Shown in pieces: positions 1 through 8,768 of a stretch of 64,000 nt of DNA (positions are counted from its first letter, which is position 1; every line of letters starts with the position of its first letter). The notes under the pieces were generated by a model. It worked only from the letters and a program-made list of their open reading frames with translations, ran no database searches and was not told the origin of the DNA. A program made the position numbers and the translations under genes. This DNA comes from Actinomadura litoris (GTDB lineage: Bacteria; Actinomycetota; Actinomycetes; Streptosporangiales; Streptosporangiaceae): NCBI RefSeq assembly GCF_009733595.1, contig NZ_WOFH01000002.1, forward strand, positions 434,001 to 498,000. The letters run 5' to 3'.

Positions 1-1
1 C

Positions 2-1366
2 CAGCGGATACGCCAGGTCGGGTTCGGGCCCGCCGGAGCCAGGCTCGCCCTGGTCGCCGGCAGCGGGGTGACCGTGCTTGATCTGAACAACCTGGCGCGC
101 ACCGAGCCCGTCGCCTCGCGGTCTCGGGTCCCCTGGCACGAGCGGAGTGCGCGCGGCGTGGACGAACCGGTGTTCAGCCCCGACGGCCGCCTCCTGGCCG
201 TCGGGTTCACTCTATGGAATCTGGACGGCTCCGCCGAGGCGCCCCTGATGGCCCGCGGGCTCGACGACGAGACGCCGACCGACTGCCGCTTCTCCGCCGC
301 CGGTGACCTGCTGCGCTGTGCGACGACCCTCGACCGCGTCGTCACCACGAACATCTCGGGCTACGCCGACCGGATCTCCGTCGGACGCGACGCCGGACAC
401 GGGGTGCTCAGCCCGTCCGGCGACCTCCTCGCCTCCATGGGCGCGGACAGCGTCTCCATCACCGGTAATCCGGCGGGGTGGACGTCCCCTTTCTCCGTGC
501 CTTCCTTGAGAAGCGTTTGGCGAGGGATGGTCTTCAGCCCCGACGGCGGTCTGGTGGCCATTCCCGACCGGAACCCGGACGACGGCTTCGGCGTGTGGGA
601 CGCGCGCACGCTCCAGAAGGTCGCGGAGCTCGACTGGCCCGACGGCGCGCTCGGCAAAGGCGTCGCGTTCTCCCCGGACGGCCGGTCCCTCGTCGGCGGC
701 CTGAACGCGGAGGTCATCGACCCGCGGCACCCCTACAAGTCGTGGTTGCAGGAGTGGGACGCCCGCTCGGGCCGGCGCACCCGCGTCATCCCGTTGGAGT
801 CCTCCGGATCGGGGGAGCTGTTCTACCGATCCGACGGTCGTACGGTGACCTTGAAGAGCGCCGTCGTCGACATGGATTCAGGACAGGTCCACAAGCGGTT
901 CGACTTCTTCAGCGTCGTCGACGTGCTGGCCGTGTCTCCCGACGGTTCCGTCGCCCTGGTCATCATCAACCCCGACAACTTGTACCTGTGGGACCTCCGA
1001 GGCGACAAGCGAAGAGGAACGCCCCTGGCCGCCGTGCCCGACGTGGAAGACCTGCCCGCCGCGTTCTCCCCCGACGGCCGCCTGGTCGCCACCAGCGACG
1101 CGCGCGGCGGCGTCCACCTGTACGAGGTGGCCACTGGACGGCCCTACGGCCCCACCCTCCCCGGCCACGCCGGTGGTGTCGACACCTTCGCGTTCTCCCG
1201 AGACGGCACCGTGCTCTACACCTACGGAGGCGACCGCACGATTCAGGCCACCACCCTTGATCCCGCCCGCCTCACCGACCGGCTATGCGCCCAGGTCGGC
1301 GGCCTGAGCGAAGCCGAGTGGAACCAGTACGTCCCCGACCTCTCCTATAGACCCGTTTGTGGCTAA
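2..1366 (+). CDS. WD40-repeat protein, C-terminal part (5' end outside window)
   Basis: The frame is open from the left edge of the window, so this is the C-terminal part of a longer protein. At least eight degenerate WD40 blades are visible, each with an FSPDGR-like turn (FSPDGRLLA, FSPDGGLVA, FSPDGRSLV, VSPDGSVAL, FSPDGRLVA, FSRDGTVLY) followed by strands such as LYLWDLRG and VHLYEVATG. The end, with EAEWNQYVPDLSYRPVCG, matches the W..Y.P...YR..C tail I know from actinobacterial WD40 proteins whose N-terminus is an nSTAND NTPase, a kinase or an HTH domain. A beta-propeller of this kind is a binding platform, not an enzyme. The N-terminal domain, and so the function, cannot be told from here. 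An internal GTG at 68 could start a short form but lies inside a blade. Confidence 0.85.
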   Translation, partial: QRIRQVGFGPAGARLALVAGSGVTVLDLNNLARTEPVASRSRVPWHERSARGVDEPVFSPDGRLLAVGFTLWNLDGSAEAPLMARGLDDETPTDCRFSAAGDLLRCATTLDRVVTTNISGYADRISVGRDAGHGVLSPSGDLLASMGADSVSITGNPAGWTSPFSVPSLRSVWRGMVFSPDGGLVAIPDRNPDDGFGVWDARTLQKVAELDWPDGALGKGVAFSPDGRSLVGGLNAEVIDPRHPYKSWLQEWDARSGRRTRVIPLESSGSGELFYRSDGRTVTLKSAVVDMDSGQVHKRFDFFSVVDVLAVSPDGSVALVIINPDNLYLWDLRGDKRRGTPLAAVPDVEDLPAAFSPDGRLVATSDARGGVHLYEVATGRPYGPTLPGHAGGVDTFAFSRDGTVLYTYGGDRTIQATTLDPARLTDRLCAQVGGLSEAEWNQYVPDLSYRPVCG

Positions 1367-1753
1367 AGATCTTTACATGTAGGCCATCATGTCGGGCCGG
1401 GATGGCTCCAGCCATTTCGGCGAAATGCGCCACAGCGGCCTCGGCTGAGCCTTGCAGGTCAGCGCCCTGGCGTCCCAATCGATCTTGCGGAGAAAACTTT
1501 GAAAGTATGGCCGGGAATGGTGTTTTCGGGTCGTCCGGCTTGTCCCCGCATGGGGAGATCGGTGATCTTGGAGCGACCGGGACGGGTCGGTCAATTCGCC
1601 ACAAACGGACCGTTCGGCGCACCGATCGACCGTTCGGCCGACAGGCCCTGACCGCCCTCCTGACAAGCCGTCGTGATCATGCGATGCTCCGCCCGACGAC
1701 GTCGAACAGTCGACGGGCGGCCCGGCCGCCCCGGCCAGGAAGGGGTCACGGCG
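1367..1753. other. Intergenic stretch without a supported gene
   Basis: The 387 bases between the WD40 gene and the secreted hydrolase hold no reading frame with a recognisable domain or a ribosome site. Frames that are open here on both strands continue as shadows of the neighbouring genes. The only structure I see is an 11-bp direct repeat near 1608-1638, listed separately. Confidence 0.5.
1608..1638. promoter_or_regulatory. 11-bp direct repeat upstream of the secreted hydrolase
   Basis: GACCGTTCGGC occurs at 1608-1618 and again at 1628-1638. The copies are exactly 20 bp apart, about two helical turns, so a protein could bind both on one face. They lie some 120 bp before the start of the CocE-like gene. 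A regulatory site is an inference from spacing only. Confidence 0.3.
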
Positions 1754-3619
1754 ATGCGCGCGAGACGACGGACGACCTGGGCGAACAGAAGAAGTCGCAG
1801 CTGGCGGCTGTCCCTTGTGGCGGCGGCCGTGGTGCTGCTGGCCGGCGTCGCCGCGCCCGGTGCGCCGGCCGACGCGGCCCCGAAGGCGGAGGTGTGCGAA
1901 TTCAGCGTCCAGAAGGACGTCCCTGCCACTATGCGGGACGGGACGGTGTTGCGCAGCAACGTGTTCACGCCGAAAGGGGACGGCAAGTTCCCCGTCATCC
2001 TGATGCGGCTGCCCTACAACAAGGAGGGCGCCCTGAGCTTCGTCTACGGCGCCCCGGACCGTTACGCCAAGGCCTGCTACCTCGTCGTGGTGCAGGACGT
2101 CCGCGGCGAGTACAAGTCGGATGGCGCCTTCTACCCGTACCGGACCGAGGCTGAGGACGGCTACGACACCATCGAGTGGTCCGCCGCTCTGCCGCACTCC
2201 AACGGCAAGGTCGGCATGTACGGGTTCTCCTATCCGGGGCTCACGCAGTGGCTGCCCGCCACTCTCACGCCTCCGCACCTGGTCACGATCGCCCCGGCGT
2301 TCACGTCCTCCGACATCTACGACGGATGGACCTACGAGGGCGGCGCGCTGTACCAGGCGTTCATCCAGGACTGGCTGCTGAGCTTCCTCAACGGGGGCGT
2401 CATCAGCAAGCTCCCGGACGCCGCGAAGCTGCGGGCGGAGATGACCCAGGCGTCGCGGGACCTGCACACCAAGTGGTACCGGCACCAGCCGCTGAACAAC
2501 TTCCCGCCGCTGTACCCGGGGGACAACCGCATCGCGCCGTACTACTTCGACTGGATCGACCACCCGAGCGACGACGACTACTGGAAGCGCTGGAGCATCC
2601 GCACGAAGTATCCGCGGGTCAACGTGCCGTCGCTGAACTTCGGCGGCTGGTCCGACATCTTCCTCAACGGGACGGTGGAGAACTTCGCCGGGATGCGCGC
2701 CCAGGGCGGGTCCGAGGTCGCCCGGCAGGGGTCGCAGCTCCTCGTCGGGCCGTGGACGCACGGCGGCTCGGGCCGCACGGTGGGCGCCGTCGACTTCGGT
2801 CCGGAGGCGGTCGTCGCGGTGGGCGATCTGCACCTCCGCTGGTTCGACCACTGGCTGAAGGGGATCGCCAACGGCGTGGACGCGGATCCGCCGGTGAAGG
2901 TCTTCGTGATGGGCGCCAACAAGTGGCGCACGGCTGACTCCTGGCCGATCCCCGGCACCGCCAACACCACGTACTACCTGCACAGCAAGGGCGACGCGAA
3001 CACCGCGAACGGCGGCGGCACGCTCGACAACACCGCGCCCGCGACGGGCGAGAAGGCCGACCAGTACCAGTACGACCCGGCGAACCCGGTGCCGAGCGTC
3101 GGCGGCCGTTTCCAGAGCTCGGTGCCCGGCGGCCCGCAGGACCAGCGGTCCGTCGAGCAGCGGCGGGACGTGCTGGTCTACAGCACCCCGCGGCTCACCA
3201 AGGACACCGAGGTCACCGGCCCGATCTCGGTCACGCTGTACGCCAGGTCCTCGGCGAAGGACACCGACTGGACGGCGAAGCTCACCGACGTCCAGCCGGA
3301 CGGCACCTCGATGCTGGTCCGGGACGGCATCCAGCGCGCCCGGTACCGGGTCTCGCTGGAGAAGCCGGAGCTGATCACCCCCGGGGAGGTCTACAAGTAC
3401 ACGATCAAGCTGTGGCCGACCAGCAACGTGTTCAAGGCGGGCCACCGCATCCGGTTGGAGATCTCCAGCAGCAACTTCCCGATGTACGACCGGAACCCGA
3501 ACACGGGCGGGAAGTTCGGCGCCGACACGACCACGCAGCCCGCGTCGCAGACCGTCCTGCACGACCCGGAGCACCCGTCGTCGATCACGCTGCCGATCAT
3601 TCCGGTGCCCGTCCGCTGA
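1754..3619 (+). CDS. Secreted CocE/NonD family hydrolase (X-Pro dipeptidyl-peptidase-like)
   Basis: This is a 621-residue alpha/beta hydrolase of the S15/CocE family, which cleaves esters or X-Pro peptides with a Ser-Asp-His triad. The nucleophile elbow is GFSYPG (about residue 160). The usual Asp motif appears as GGWSDIF and the His motif as VGPWTHGG. A C-terminal jelly-roll domain (PepX_C) follows, with EISSSNFPMYDRNPN. I chose the ATG preceded by AGGAAGGGG rather than an upstream ATG, because it gives an arginine-rich n-region, a hydrophobic core (LVAAAVVLLAGVAAPG) and an AxA-like cleavage site, so export is likely. The gene stands alone. The real substrate cannot be predicted; a second, more PepX-like enzyme lies near 57-58 kb. 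Confidence 0.88.
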   Translation: MRARRRTTWANRRSRSWRLSLVAAAVVLLAGVAAPGAPADAAPKAEVCEFSVQKDVPATMRDGTVLRSNVFTPKGDGKFPVILMRLPYNKEGALSFVYGAPDRYAKACYLVVVQDVRGEYKSDGAFYPYRTEAEDGYDTIEWSAALPHSNGKVGMYGFSYPGLTQWLPATLTPPHLVTIAPAFTSSDIYDGWTYEGGALYQAFIQDWLLSFLNGGVISKLPDAAKLRAEMTQASRDLHTKWYRHQPLNNFPPLYPGDNRIAPYYFDWIDHPSDDDYWKRWSIRTKYPRVNVPSLNFGGWSDIFLNGTVENFAGMRAQGGSEVARQGSQLLVGPWTHGGSGRTVGAVDFGPEAVVAVGDLHLRWFDHWLKGIANGVDADPPVKVFVMGANKWRTADSWPIPGTANTTYYLHSKGDANTANGGGTLDNTAPATGEKADQYQYDPANPVPSVGGRFQSSVPGGPQDQRSVEQRRDVLVYSTPRLTKDTEVTGPISVTLYARSSAKDTDWTAKLTDVQPDGTSMLVRDGIQRARYRVSLEKPELITPGEVYKYTIKLWPTSNVFKAGHRIRLEISSSNFPMYDRNPNTGGKFGADTTTQPASQTVLHDPEHPSSITLPIIPVPVR

Positions 3620-3684
3620 TCCGGCGCAACGGCTGGCCCGCGCCCCCGCCGCGGGTCAGCCGGAGGCCGGGTAGGGGCCGGCCG

Positions 3685-3701
3685 CCGCGGTCGAACCGCG
3701 G
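3685..3701. terminator. Possible bidirectional hairpin
   Basis: CCGCGGT and ACCGCGG pair perfectly around a three-base loop, between the convergent ends of the hydrolase gene and the response-regulator gene. There is no U-tract, as is common in actinomycetes. Confidence 0.4.
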
Positions 3702-3747
3702 CCGGTACCTCCGCTCGGCGAGCCGCAGCCGCCCAGCGGGGGCGGCG

Positions 3748-4398
3748 TCAGATGCGGCCGGTCTCGTGGGCCCACATGGCGACCTCGACGCGGTTCCGGG
3801 CGCCGAGCTTTCGCATGAGGCTGGCGACGTGGGCCTTGACGGTGCTCGGGGTGATATGCAGCTCGCCGGCGATCTCATTGTTGGTGCGGCCTTGGGCTAC
3901 AGGCACGAGGACTTCCTCCTCGCGGGCGGTGAGCGGTTCTATCGGCTGCCTCCGTGGTGGGGTCTGTGCGTGGGCGAAGGCCGCGAGCAGCCGGACGGTC
4001 ACGCTGGGCGCGATCAGGGCGTCCCCGTCGGCGGCGGCGTGGATGGCCTGGGTCAGCAGGGCGGGTCCGGCGTCCTTGAGCAGGAACCCGCGGGCGCCGG
4101 CCTTGAGCGCCCCGTAGACGTACTCGTCGAGGTCGAAGGTGGTGATGACCACGATCGGCAGTGGATCGGTGACGTCGGGGCCGGCGAGGCGCCGGGTGGC
4201 CTCGATGCCGTCCATCAGCGGCATCCGGATGTCGAACAGGCCGACGTCGGGGCGCAGCCGGAGCGCCAGGCGGACCGCCTCGCGCCCGTCGGCGGCCGCG
4301 CCGACCACCTCGATGCCGGGTTGGGCGTCGAGCAGCATGGTCAGCCCGGTGCGCACGATGGGCTGGTCGTCGGCGACGAGGACCCTGACGCTCATCAT
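3748..4398 (-). CDS. NarL/FixJ-type response regulator
   Basis: The protein has 216 residues. The receiver domain (about 4-120) carries the acidic pair DD at 10-11, the phosphoacceptor Asp56 in GLFDIRMP and the conserved Lys in LLKDAG. A LuxR-type helix-turn-helix (about 150-210) follows, with LTAREEEVL and NNEIAGELHITPSTVKAH. Its ATG overlaps the kinase stop in an ATGA, so the pair is translationally coupled and forms one two-component system. The target genes are unknown. The divergent DUF6326 membrane protein gene just beyond the kinase is a possible target, by position only. Confidence 0.93.
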   Translation of the reverse strand: MMSVRVLVADDQPIVRTGLTMLLDAQPGIEVVGAAADGREAVRLALRLRPDVGLFDIRMPLMDGIEATRRLAGPDVTDPLPIVVITTFDLDEYVYGALKAGARGFLLKDAGPALLTQAIHAAADGDALIAPSVTVRLLAAFAHAQTPPRRQPIEPLTAREEEVLVPVAQGRTNNEIAGELHITPSTVKAHVASLMRKLGARNRVEVAMWAHETGRI

Positions 4399-5543
4399 GG
4401 CGTCCCGGTTCGGGGCAGGACCGCCTCCACCCGCCAGCCCCGCCCGGCGGCGGGGCCCGCGTGGAAGGTGCCGCCGAGCAGCGAGGCGCGCTCCCGCATG
4501 CCCACCAGGCCGTAGCCCGCCGGGGCGCGGCCGCCGGCGGCGGAGCCGTCGTCGTCGACGGTCAGCCGCACCTGGTCGGCGTCGCCTGTGACGGCGACGG
4601 TGACCTTCGACGCGTGCCGGGCGTGCCGCCGGGCGTTGGTGACGGACTCCTGGGCCAGGCGGTAGATCGCGGTCCCGACCGCCGGGCTGAGGTCGTCGAA
4701 CTCGCCGGACAGCGTCACCTTGACGCAGGGGCGCGTCCGGCCATCGGTGGCGAGCTGCTCGACCTCGGCCACACCGGGCTGCGGCGCGAACCCGGCGTCC
4801 TGCGTGGCGCGGAGCACGCCGACGATGGCGCGCAGCTCGGTGAGGGTGCGGCTCGCCGCGTCCTCGATGACGGCCAGGGCCTCGACGGCACGCTCGGGGT
4901 GGGAGGCCGCGACGGCACGTCCTGCCTGGGCCTGGATGGCGATGCCCGTGACGCGGTGGGCGACGGTGTCGTGGAGGTCACGGGCGAGCTGTTCGCGTTC
5001 GCGGGCCTTGGCGTGGTCGATGTCGCGGATGCGGATCTTCGTGCGATAGCGGATCGCGGTGCCGAGCGCGGCGGCGAACAGGAAGAACGCGTATCCCGCG
5101 ACCACCTCCGCCAGGGTGGTGGGGTCGGCGCCGAGGGCGGTGATGAGGGCCGGCCAGAGCAGGATGACGCCGAGGCCGCTCGCGGCTTCCCGGCCGGAGC
5201 CCCACCGGAACAAGGCGTAGGCCAGGATCAGCACCGCGATGCCGCTGTTCAGCAGGGCGCCCTGCGTCCCGGTGAGGACTCTGACGACGTCGATGATCGT
5301 CAACGTGCCGCAGGAGACCACGACCGCGACGAGCGGGTGCGTGCGTCGCCACAGCAGTGGGCCGAGGACCGCGAGCACCGCGAGTAGCAGCAGCGGGCGT
5401 GGCGCCAGGTCCTGACGAAGCACCGCTTCCGCCACGGACCAGCAGATCAGTACCGCGACCAAGGCCCAGTCCCGCGGCCCCAGGGCCGGGGCTTTCGCGG
5501 GTCGAGGTTCGGCCCACAGCGAGCGGAGTGCGTTGGTGGCCAT
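4395..5543 (-). CDS. Sensor histidine kinase, HisKA_3 (NarX/DesK-like) family
   Basis: The 382-residue membrane kinase has roughly five hydrophobic segments in residues 25-170, followed by a HisKA_3 dimerisation helix with the phospho-accepting His191 in ARDLHDTVAHRV. The HATPase_c domain shows the N box (ESVTNARRHA) and the G box (GYGLVGMRER). No periplasmic sensor domain is visible, so it probably senses a membrane signal. It lies upstream of, and overlaps by four bases, the NarL-type regulator gene that should be its partner. Confidence 0.93.
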   Translation of the reverse strand: MATNALRSLWAEPRPAKAPALGPRDWALVAVLICWSVAEAVLRQDLAPRPLLLLAVLAVLGPLLWRRTHPLVAVVVSCGTLTIIDVVRVLTGTQGALLNSGIAVLILAYALFRWGSGREAASGLGVILLWPALITALGADPTTLAEVVAGYAFFLFAAALGTAIRYRTKIRIRDIDHAKAREREQLARDLHDTVAHRVTGIAIQAQAGRAVAASHPERAVEALAVIEDAASRTLTELRAIVGVLRATQDAGFAPQPGVAEVEQLATDGRTRPCVKVTLSGEFDDLSPAVGTAIYRLAQESVTNARRHARHASKVTVAVTGDADQVRLTVDDDGSAAGGRAPAGYGLVGMRERASLLGGTFHAGPAAGRGWRVEAVLPRTGTP

Positions 5544-5700
5544 CTGATGAGCCTAGGCAGCCCGCGGGCTCAATGTATCCGCCGAAAGTACAAGAGCCCG
5601 GCTGTGCCAAAGGCCAGGTCAAACCAGGTTCCGCGGCCGATGTGCCCGCCGCCGGCATCCGTGAGGGTGGAAGCACCCACCCGATCACAGGGAGTCCGTG

Positions 5701-6213
5701 ATGAGAACGCCCCAATCCCAAGCCGCACCAGAGAATCCGTCGCCCCAGAGCACGCTGGAGGACCTGCGCCTACCCGTGCAGGCCAAGCTCGCAGCGGCAT
5801 GGACCAGCTTCATGTTCCTCTACATCTACGTCGACTACCTCGCCCTGTACAAGCCCGGCTTCCTCGACGACCTCCTGGGCGGCACCGTCCACGAGTTCGA
5901 CACCGGCCCGACCTTCGTCGCCGTCGCGCTCTCGCTCATGGCCGTCCCGATCCTCATGATCCTGCTCTCCGCGACACTGCCCGCCCGCGTCAACCGCACC
6001 ATCAACGTCGTCGTCGCAGCGCTCTACATCCCCGTCTCGGTGTTCAACGCGGCAGGGGAGCCGTTGTCCTACTCCTACTTCTACGGCCTCTCCATCGGAC
6101 TTGAGTTGCTGCTCCTGGCCTTCATCCTGCGCTCCGCCTGGTCCTGGCCACGCCGCATCACATCACCTGCGACCCTGGCCACCACCCTCGACAGCGAGCC
6201 GCAGCAGGCGTGA
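5701..6213 (+). CDS. DUF6326-like four-helix membrane protein
   Basis: This small integral membrane protein (170 residues from the ATG after AGGGAGTCC) has about four hydrophobic segments, beginning with FMFLYIYVDYLALYKPG. That segment is the hallmark I associate with the DUF6326 family. Its function is not known. It is divergent from the two-component system on its left, with about 150 bp between them, so regulation by that system is possible but not shown. Confidence 0.75.
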   Translation: MRTPQSQAAPENPSPQSTLEDLRLPVQAKLAAAWTSFMFLYIYVDYLALYKPGFLDDLLGGTVHEFDTGPTFVAVALSLMAVPILMILLSATLPARVNRTINVVVAALYIPVSVFNAAGEPLSYSYFYGLSIGLELLLLAFILRSAWSWPRRITSPATLATTLDSEPQQA

Positions 6214-6700
6214 CCACCCCCCGCGCCTGACCATCCCTCGCCCGCGCCACCCGCGAGCACGGATGGTCATGCCGGCAATGCCCCAGCGCTCGCCCAGAGC
6301 GGCAGAACACCGGCCCCTCTCCCCTTCGCGTACCTCCAGCTTTTCGCCCTGAGCACCCGGAACCGCGGCACGGTCATCGCGTCCTCGTCGCCTCTGCGAG
6401 AGCTTGGTCGCGATCGACGTGGACGAGACGCCGCTACCTAGTCGAGGACGCCGCGTCCGGGGCCTGAATGGGGGACTGCGGGGTTAACCGGTCGCCTGAA
6501 CGAAGACGCCGACCGAGGCACCAGAACATGATCGCCCCAGCGGCACCCACCCCCTGCCGGTCCCTAGGCCGAAGCCACCGCATGAACGCAGCAGGTGAGG
6601 GGCTTCGACCCGCGAGGAGACCAAGCCATGCCATCAACGGCATCCGCGGGGAATTATCCTGGCGGGGTAGACGCCCTTCCTCTGGTCGCGGGGTGCTGCA
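6214..6700. other. Intergenic stretch with one CRISPR-like repeat
   Basis: The 487 bases contain no gene I can support. Several short frames are open because of the high GC content but lack ribosome sites and familiar sequence. A single degenerate copy of the CRISPR repeat found further right lies at 6381-6410. Confidence 0.5.
6381..6410 (+). repeat. Isolated degenerate CRISPR-like repeat
   Basis: The first 20 bases (GTCCTCGTCGCCTCTGCGAG) match the repeat of the arrays at 9.7 and 10.6 kb at 18 positions, and the last ten match at only three. No further copy is found one unit (about 66 bp) to either side. It may be a decayed array remnant or a chance match. Confidence 0.3.
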
Positions 6701-7966
6701 ATGAGCGCTCGGCCCGGTCCACTCGTACGGTCCGCACGCCTCGCCCTCGGCTGGTCCCAGACCGACCTGGCCGCCCGTCTCCACTGCTCACGTTCCACCG
6801 TTTCCCGCCTGGAGACGGGCGCCCGGCCGCTGGAGGATGTGGCCACGCTACGGCGCCTCGCCGAGATCTTAGAGATACCCCCGGGCACGTTCGGCGTGAC
6901 CGCTACGGTGACAGGCGAGCCATTCGGGGAGGGTGATGTGCGGCGCCGCGAGCTGCTGACCAACCTCGCCGTCACCGCGGGCGCTGCCGTCACCGGCCCC
7001 GCCGCCCGTTCCGCCGCTCCGCCCAGGACGGACGCGTGCGACGCCGCCCTGGTCGCGCGGGTCCGTGACGCTCTGCTCGGTACCGGTGATCGCGCCGCTC
7101 CGGTCGCGGCGCCGAGGCTGGCGGTCGCGCTGAACGCGGCATGCCGCGACTACGACGCCTGTCAGTACGGTCGCCTCGCCGAAGGTCTACCCGGCCTGCT
7201 GGCCGGCGGTCACGCCGCCGCCGGAAAGCCGGGCAGCGCCGCGATCCTCGCCCACACCTACAACCTGGTCACGCGGCTGATGGTCAAGCTGGACGAACCC
7301 CTAGGTTGGCTGGCCGTCGACCGCGCTCGCACACACGCCGACATGAGCGGTGATGTGCTCGCCTCCGCCGAGGCGGCCCGGCAGTTGGCGGTGCTCACCC
7401 GCCGCAACGGCTGGCACGACCAGGCCACGGAGATCGCCATGGCGGCGGCCGACGCCGACGAGATGCGAGAAGACCGGCCCGCCCACATCGCGGCGCGCGG
7501 GCAGTTGGTGATGTCGGCGGCCTACACCGCAGCCCACGCCGGAGACCGCGCCGGGATGCGGGAGCTGACCGGCCAGGCGATGGCGCTCGCCGCTCGGCTC
7601 GGCGGCGGCCTGCTGCTGCGTCGCAACGGCGGCGGGTTCGGGATCACCGCTGTCCGGTTGCATCTGATCTCGGCCGAGTACACCGCCGGAGACCCGGCCA
7701 GCGCGGTACGGGCAGCCGGCGCGGTGCAACCTCAGGCGCTACCGACCCCCGAACGCCAGGCCCGCTACTTCACCGATCTGGCGCGGGCGTACGGAATGTG
7801 GGGACGCCGGGAGGAGGCGCTGCGGGCGCTACTGGCCGCCGAACGAGCCGCGCCGCAGGAGACGCGGACCCGGCCCGTGGTGCGCGAGCTGGTGAGCGGG
7901 CTCTTGGTCTCGGGCCGGACCTCGCCCACGCTGCGCGATCTGGCCGCCCGTTGCCACCTCCAGTAG
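6701..7966 (+). CDS. XRE-family regulator with C-terminal TPR-like domain
   Basis: The 421-residue protein begins with a Cro/C1-type HTH (about 8-65: LGWSQTDLAARLHCSRSTVS). The rest is an alpha-helical, alanine-rich region that resembles the TPR domains of actinobacterial XRE regulators, with helices such as YTAAHAGDRAGMRELTGQAM and YGMWGRREEALRALLAAERA. Regulators of this build often respond to a peptide or small ligand and control adjacent small genes. The next gene on the same strand, 182 bp downstream, encodes a small GRDP-like protein, which could be its target. The ribosome site is weak (GGGGTGCTGCA before ATG). Confidence 0.85.
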   Translation: MSARPGPLVRSARLALGWSQTDLAARLHCSRSTVSRLETGARPLEDVATLRRLAEILEIPPGTFGVTATVTGEPFGEGDVRRRELLTNLAVTAGAAVTGPAARSAAPPRTDACDAALVARVRDALLGTGDRAAPVAAPRLAVALNAACRDYDACQYGRLAEGLPGLLAGGHAAAGKPGSAAILAHTYNLVTRLMVKLDEPLGWLAVDRARTHADMSGDVLASAEAARQLAVLTRRNGWHDQATEIAMAAADADEMREDRPAHIAARGQLVMSAAYTAAHAGDRAGMRELTGQAMALAARLGGGLLLRRNGGGFGITAVRLHLISAEYTAGDPASAVRAAGAVQPQALPTPERQARYFTDLARAYGMWGRREEALRALLAAERAAPQETRTRPVVRELVSGLLVSGRTSPTLRDLAARCHLQ

Positions 7967-8148
7967 GCCCCGACCTCTCACCGTAGGCACGCAGTCGGCT
8001 GCCGCGCCACTTCGTGTGCAGATTCGGCACACGGTGTGCGTGGCCTGCACGCGCGTCTGGCTGTGCCCGGCGTCGGGGCGCACGGTGAAGGCACGACATC
8101 AGCGGCACCAGTCAGGTGCCACCGAGCGGGTCCATCAGGGAGGCACGT

Positions 8149-8613
8149 ATGTCCACCGCCGTCCAGCCGCCCACCAGCCAACCGCCGACCACCTGCCCGC
8201 GCCGAAACCCGCGCTCGTTCGTCACCCCGCATGTGTGGGATCGGCAGGTCGCTTTGCTCGTCCGCGATCACCCCTTCGACACCGTGATGGCCGATCGCCT
8301 CTTCGGCCAGGCCGTCGCCTACCTCATCACCGCCATGGACAAGTGGGGCCAGCAGTTGGAGATCGGCTGCGGCCCGCTGGTCGACATCGCCGTCCACGGG
8401 TTCATTCTCGATACCCGCCACTACCGCGAATTCTGCGACCAGCACTTCGGCGGGTTCCTCGACCACGTCCCCGCGATCGAGTTCAAGAACGACGGCTCGG
8501 TCGAGCGGACCGCCCACGTCATCCACGACAACGGGTTCGCCATCGACTGGCCGCTGTGGGAGGCCGACTTCGCCAAGTGCACCCCGTGCTACCCGGGAAG
8601 CAACTGCCACTGA
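8149..8613 (+). CDS. Small GRDP (glycine-rich domain-containing, DUF1399-like) protein with Cys-rich tail
   Basis: The 154-residue protein starts at the ATG after GGGAGG. Its central part reads VDIAVHGFILDTRHYREF, then CDQHFGGFLDHVP. This is close to the VD..WH.FILHTR.Y..FC motif of glycine-rich domain-containing (DUF1399) proteins, whose bacterial role is unknown. The invariant Trp before the first His is Val here. The protein ends in CTPCYPGSNCH, three cysteines in eleven residues, reminiscent of the Cys-rich tails of the family. It follows the XRE-TPR regulator and ends in a strong hairpin, so it is probably a one- or two-gene unit. No signal peptide or membrane segment is seen. Confidence 0.7.
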   Translation: MSTAVQPPTSQPPTTCPRRNPRSFVTPHVWDRQVALLVRDHPFDTVMADRLFGQAVAYLITAMDKWGQQLEIGCGPLVDIAVHGFILDTRHYREFCDQHFGGFLDHVPAIEFKNDGSVERTAHVIHDNGFAIDWPLWEADFAKCTPCYPGSNCH

Positions 8614-8645
8614 CCGCCCAGCCGATGGACAGCTGATCCACGCGA

Positions 8646-8680
8646 GCGGGGCCGGAGCCCACGAGCTCCGGCCCCGCTTC
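8646..8680 (+). terminator. Strong hairpin terminator after the GRDP gene
   Basis: GCGGGGCCGGAGC at 8646-8658 and GCTCCGGCCCCGC at 8665-8677 form a perfect 13-bp stem with a six-base loop, starting 33 bp after the stop codon. Confidence 0.8.
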
Positions 8681-8768
8681 TGCGCTCGTCACCGAACCAC
8701 CGACGCCACTGCCGGAACGGCGCTACCGTGACGCGGGTCCTCCCACACCCGACCCCGGGGGCCCGTTC

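Noticed and set aside
1367..1672. Transposase-like remnant on the minus strand after the WD40 gene
   Set aside because: Some stretches look protein-like, but there are no inverted repeats, no DDE motif and no target duplication.
1373..3574. Very long minus-strand open frame opposite the CocE-like gene
   Set aside because: It is antisense to a gene with clear catalytic motifs, has the Arg/Val/Gly-rich composition of a high-GC shadow frame and no domain.
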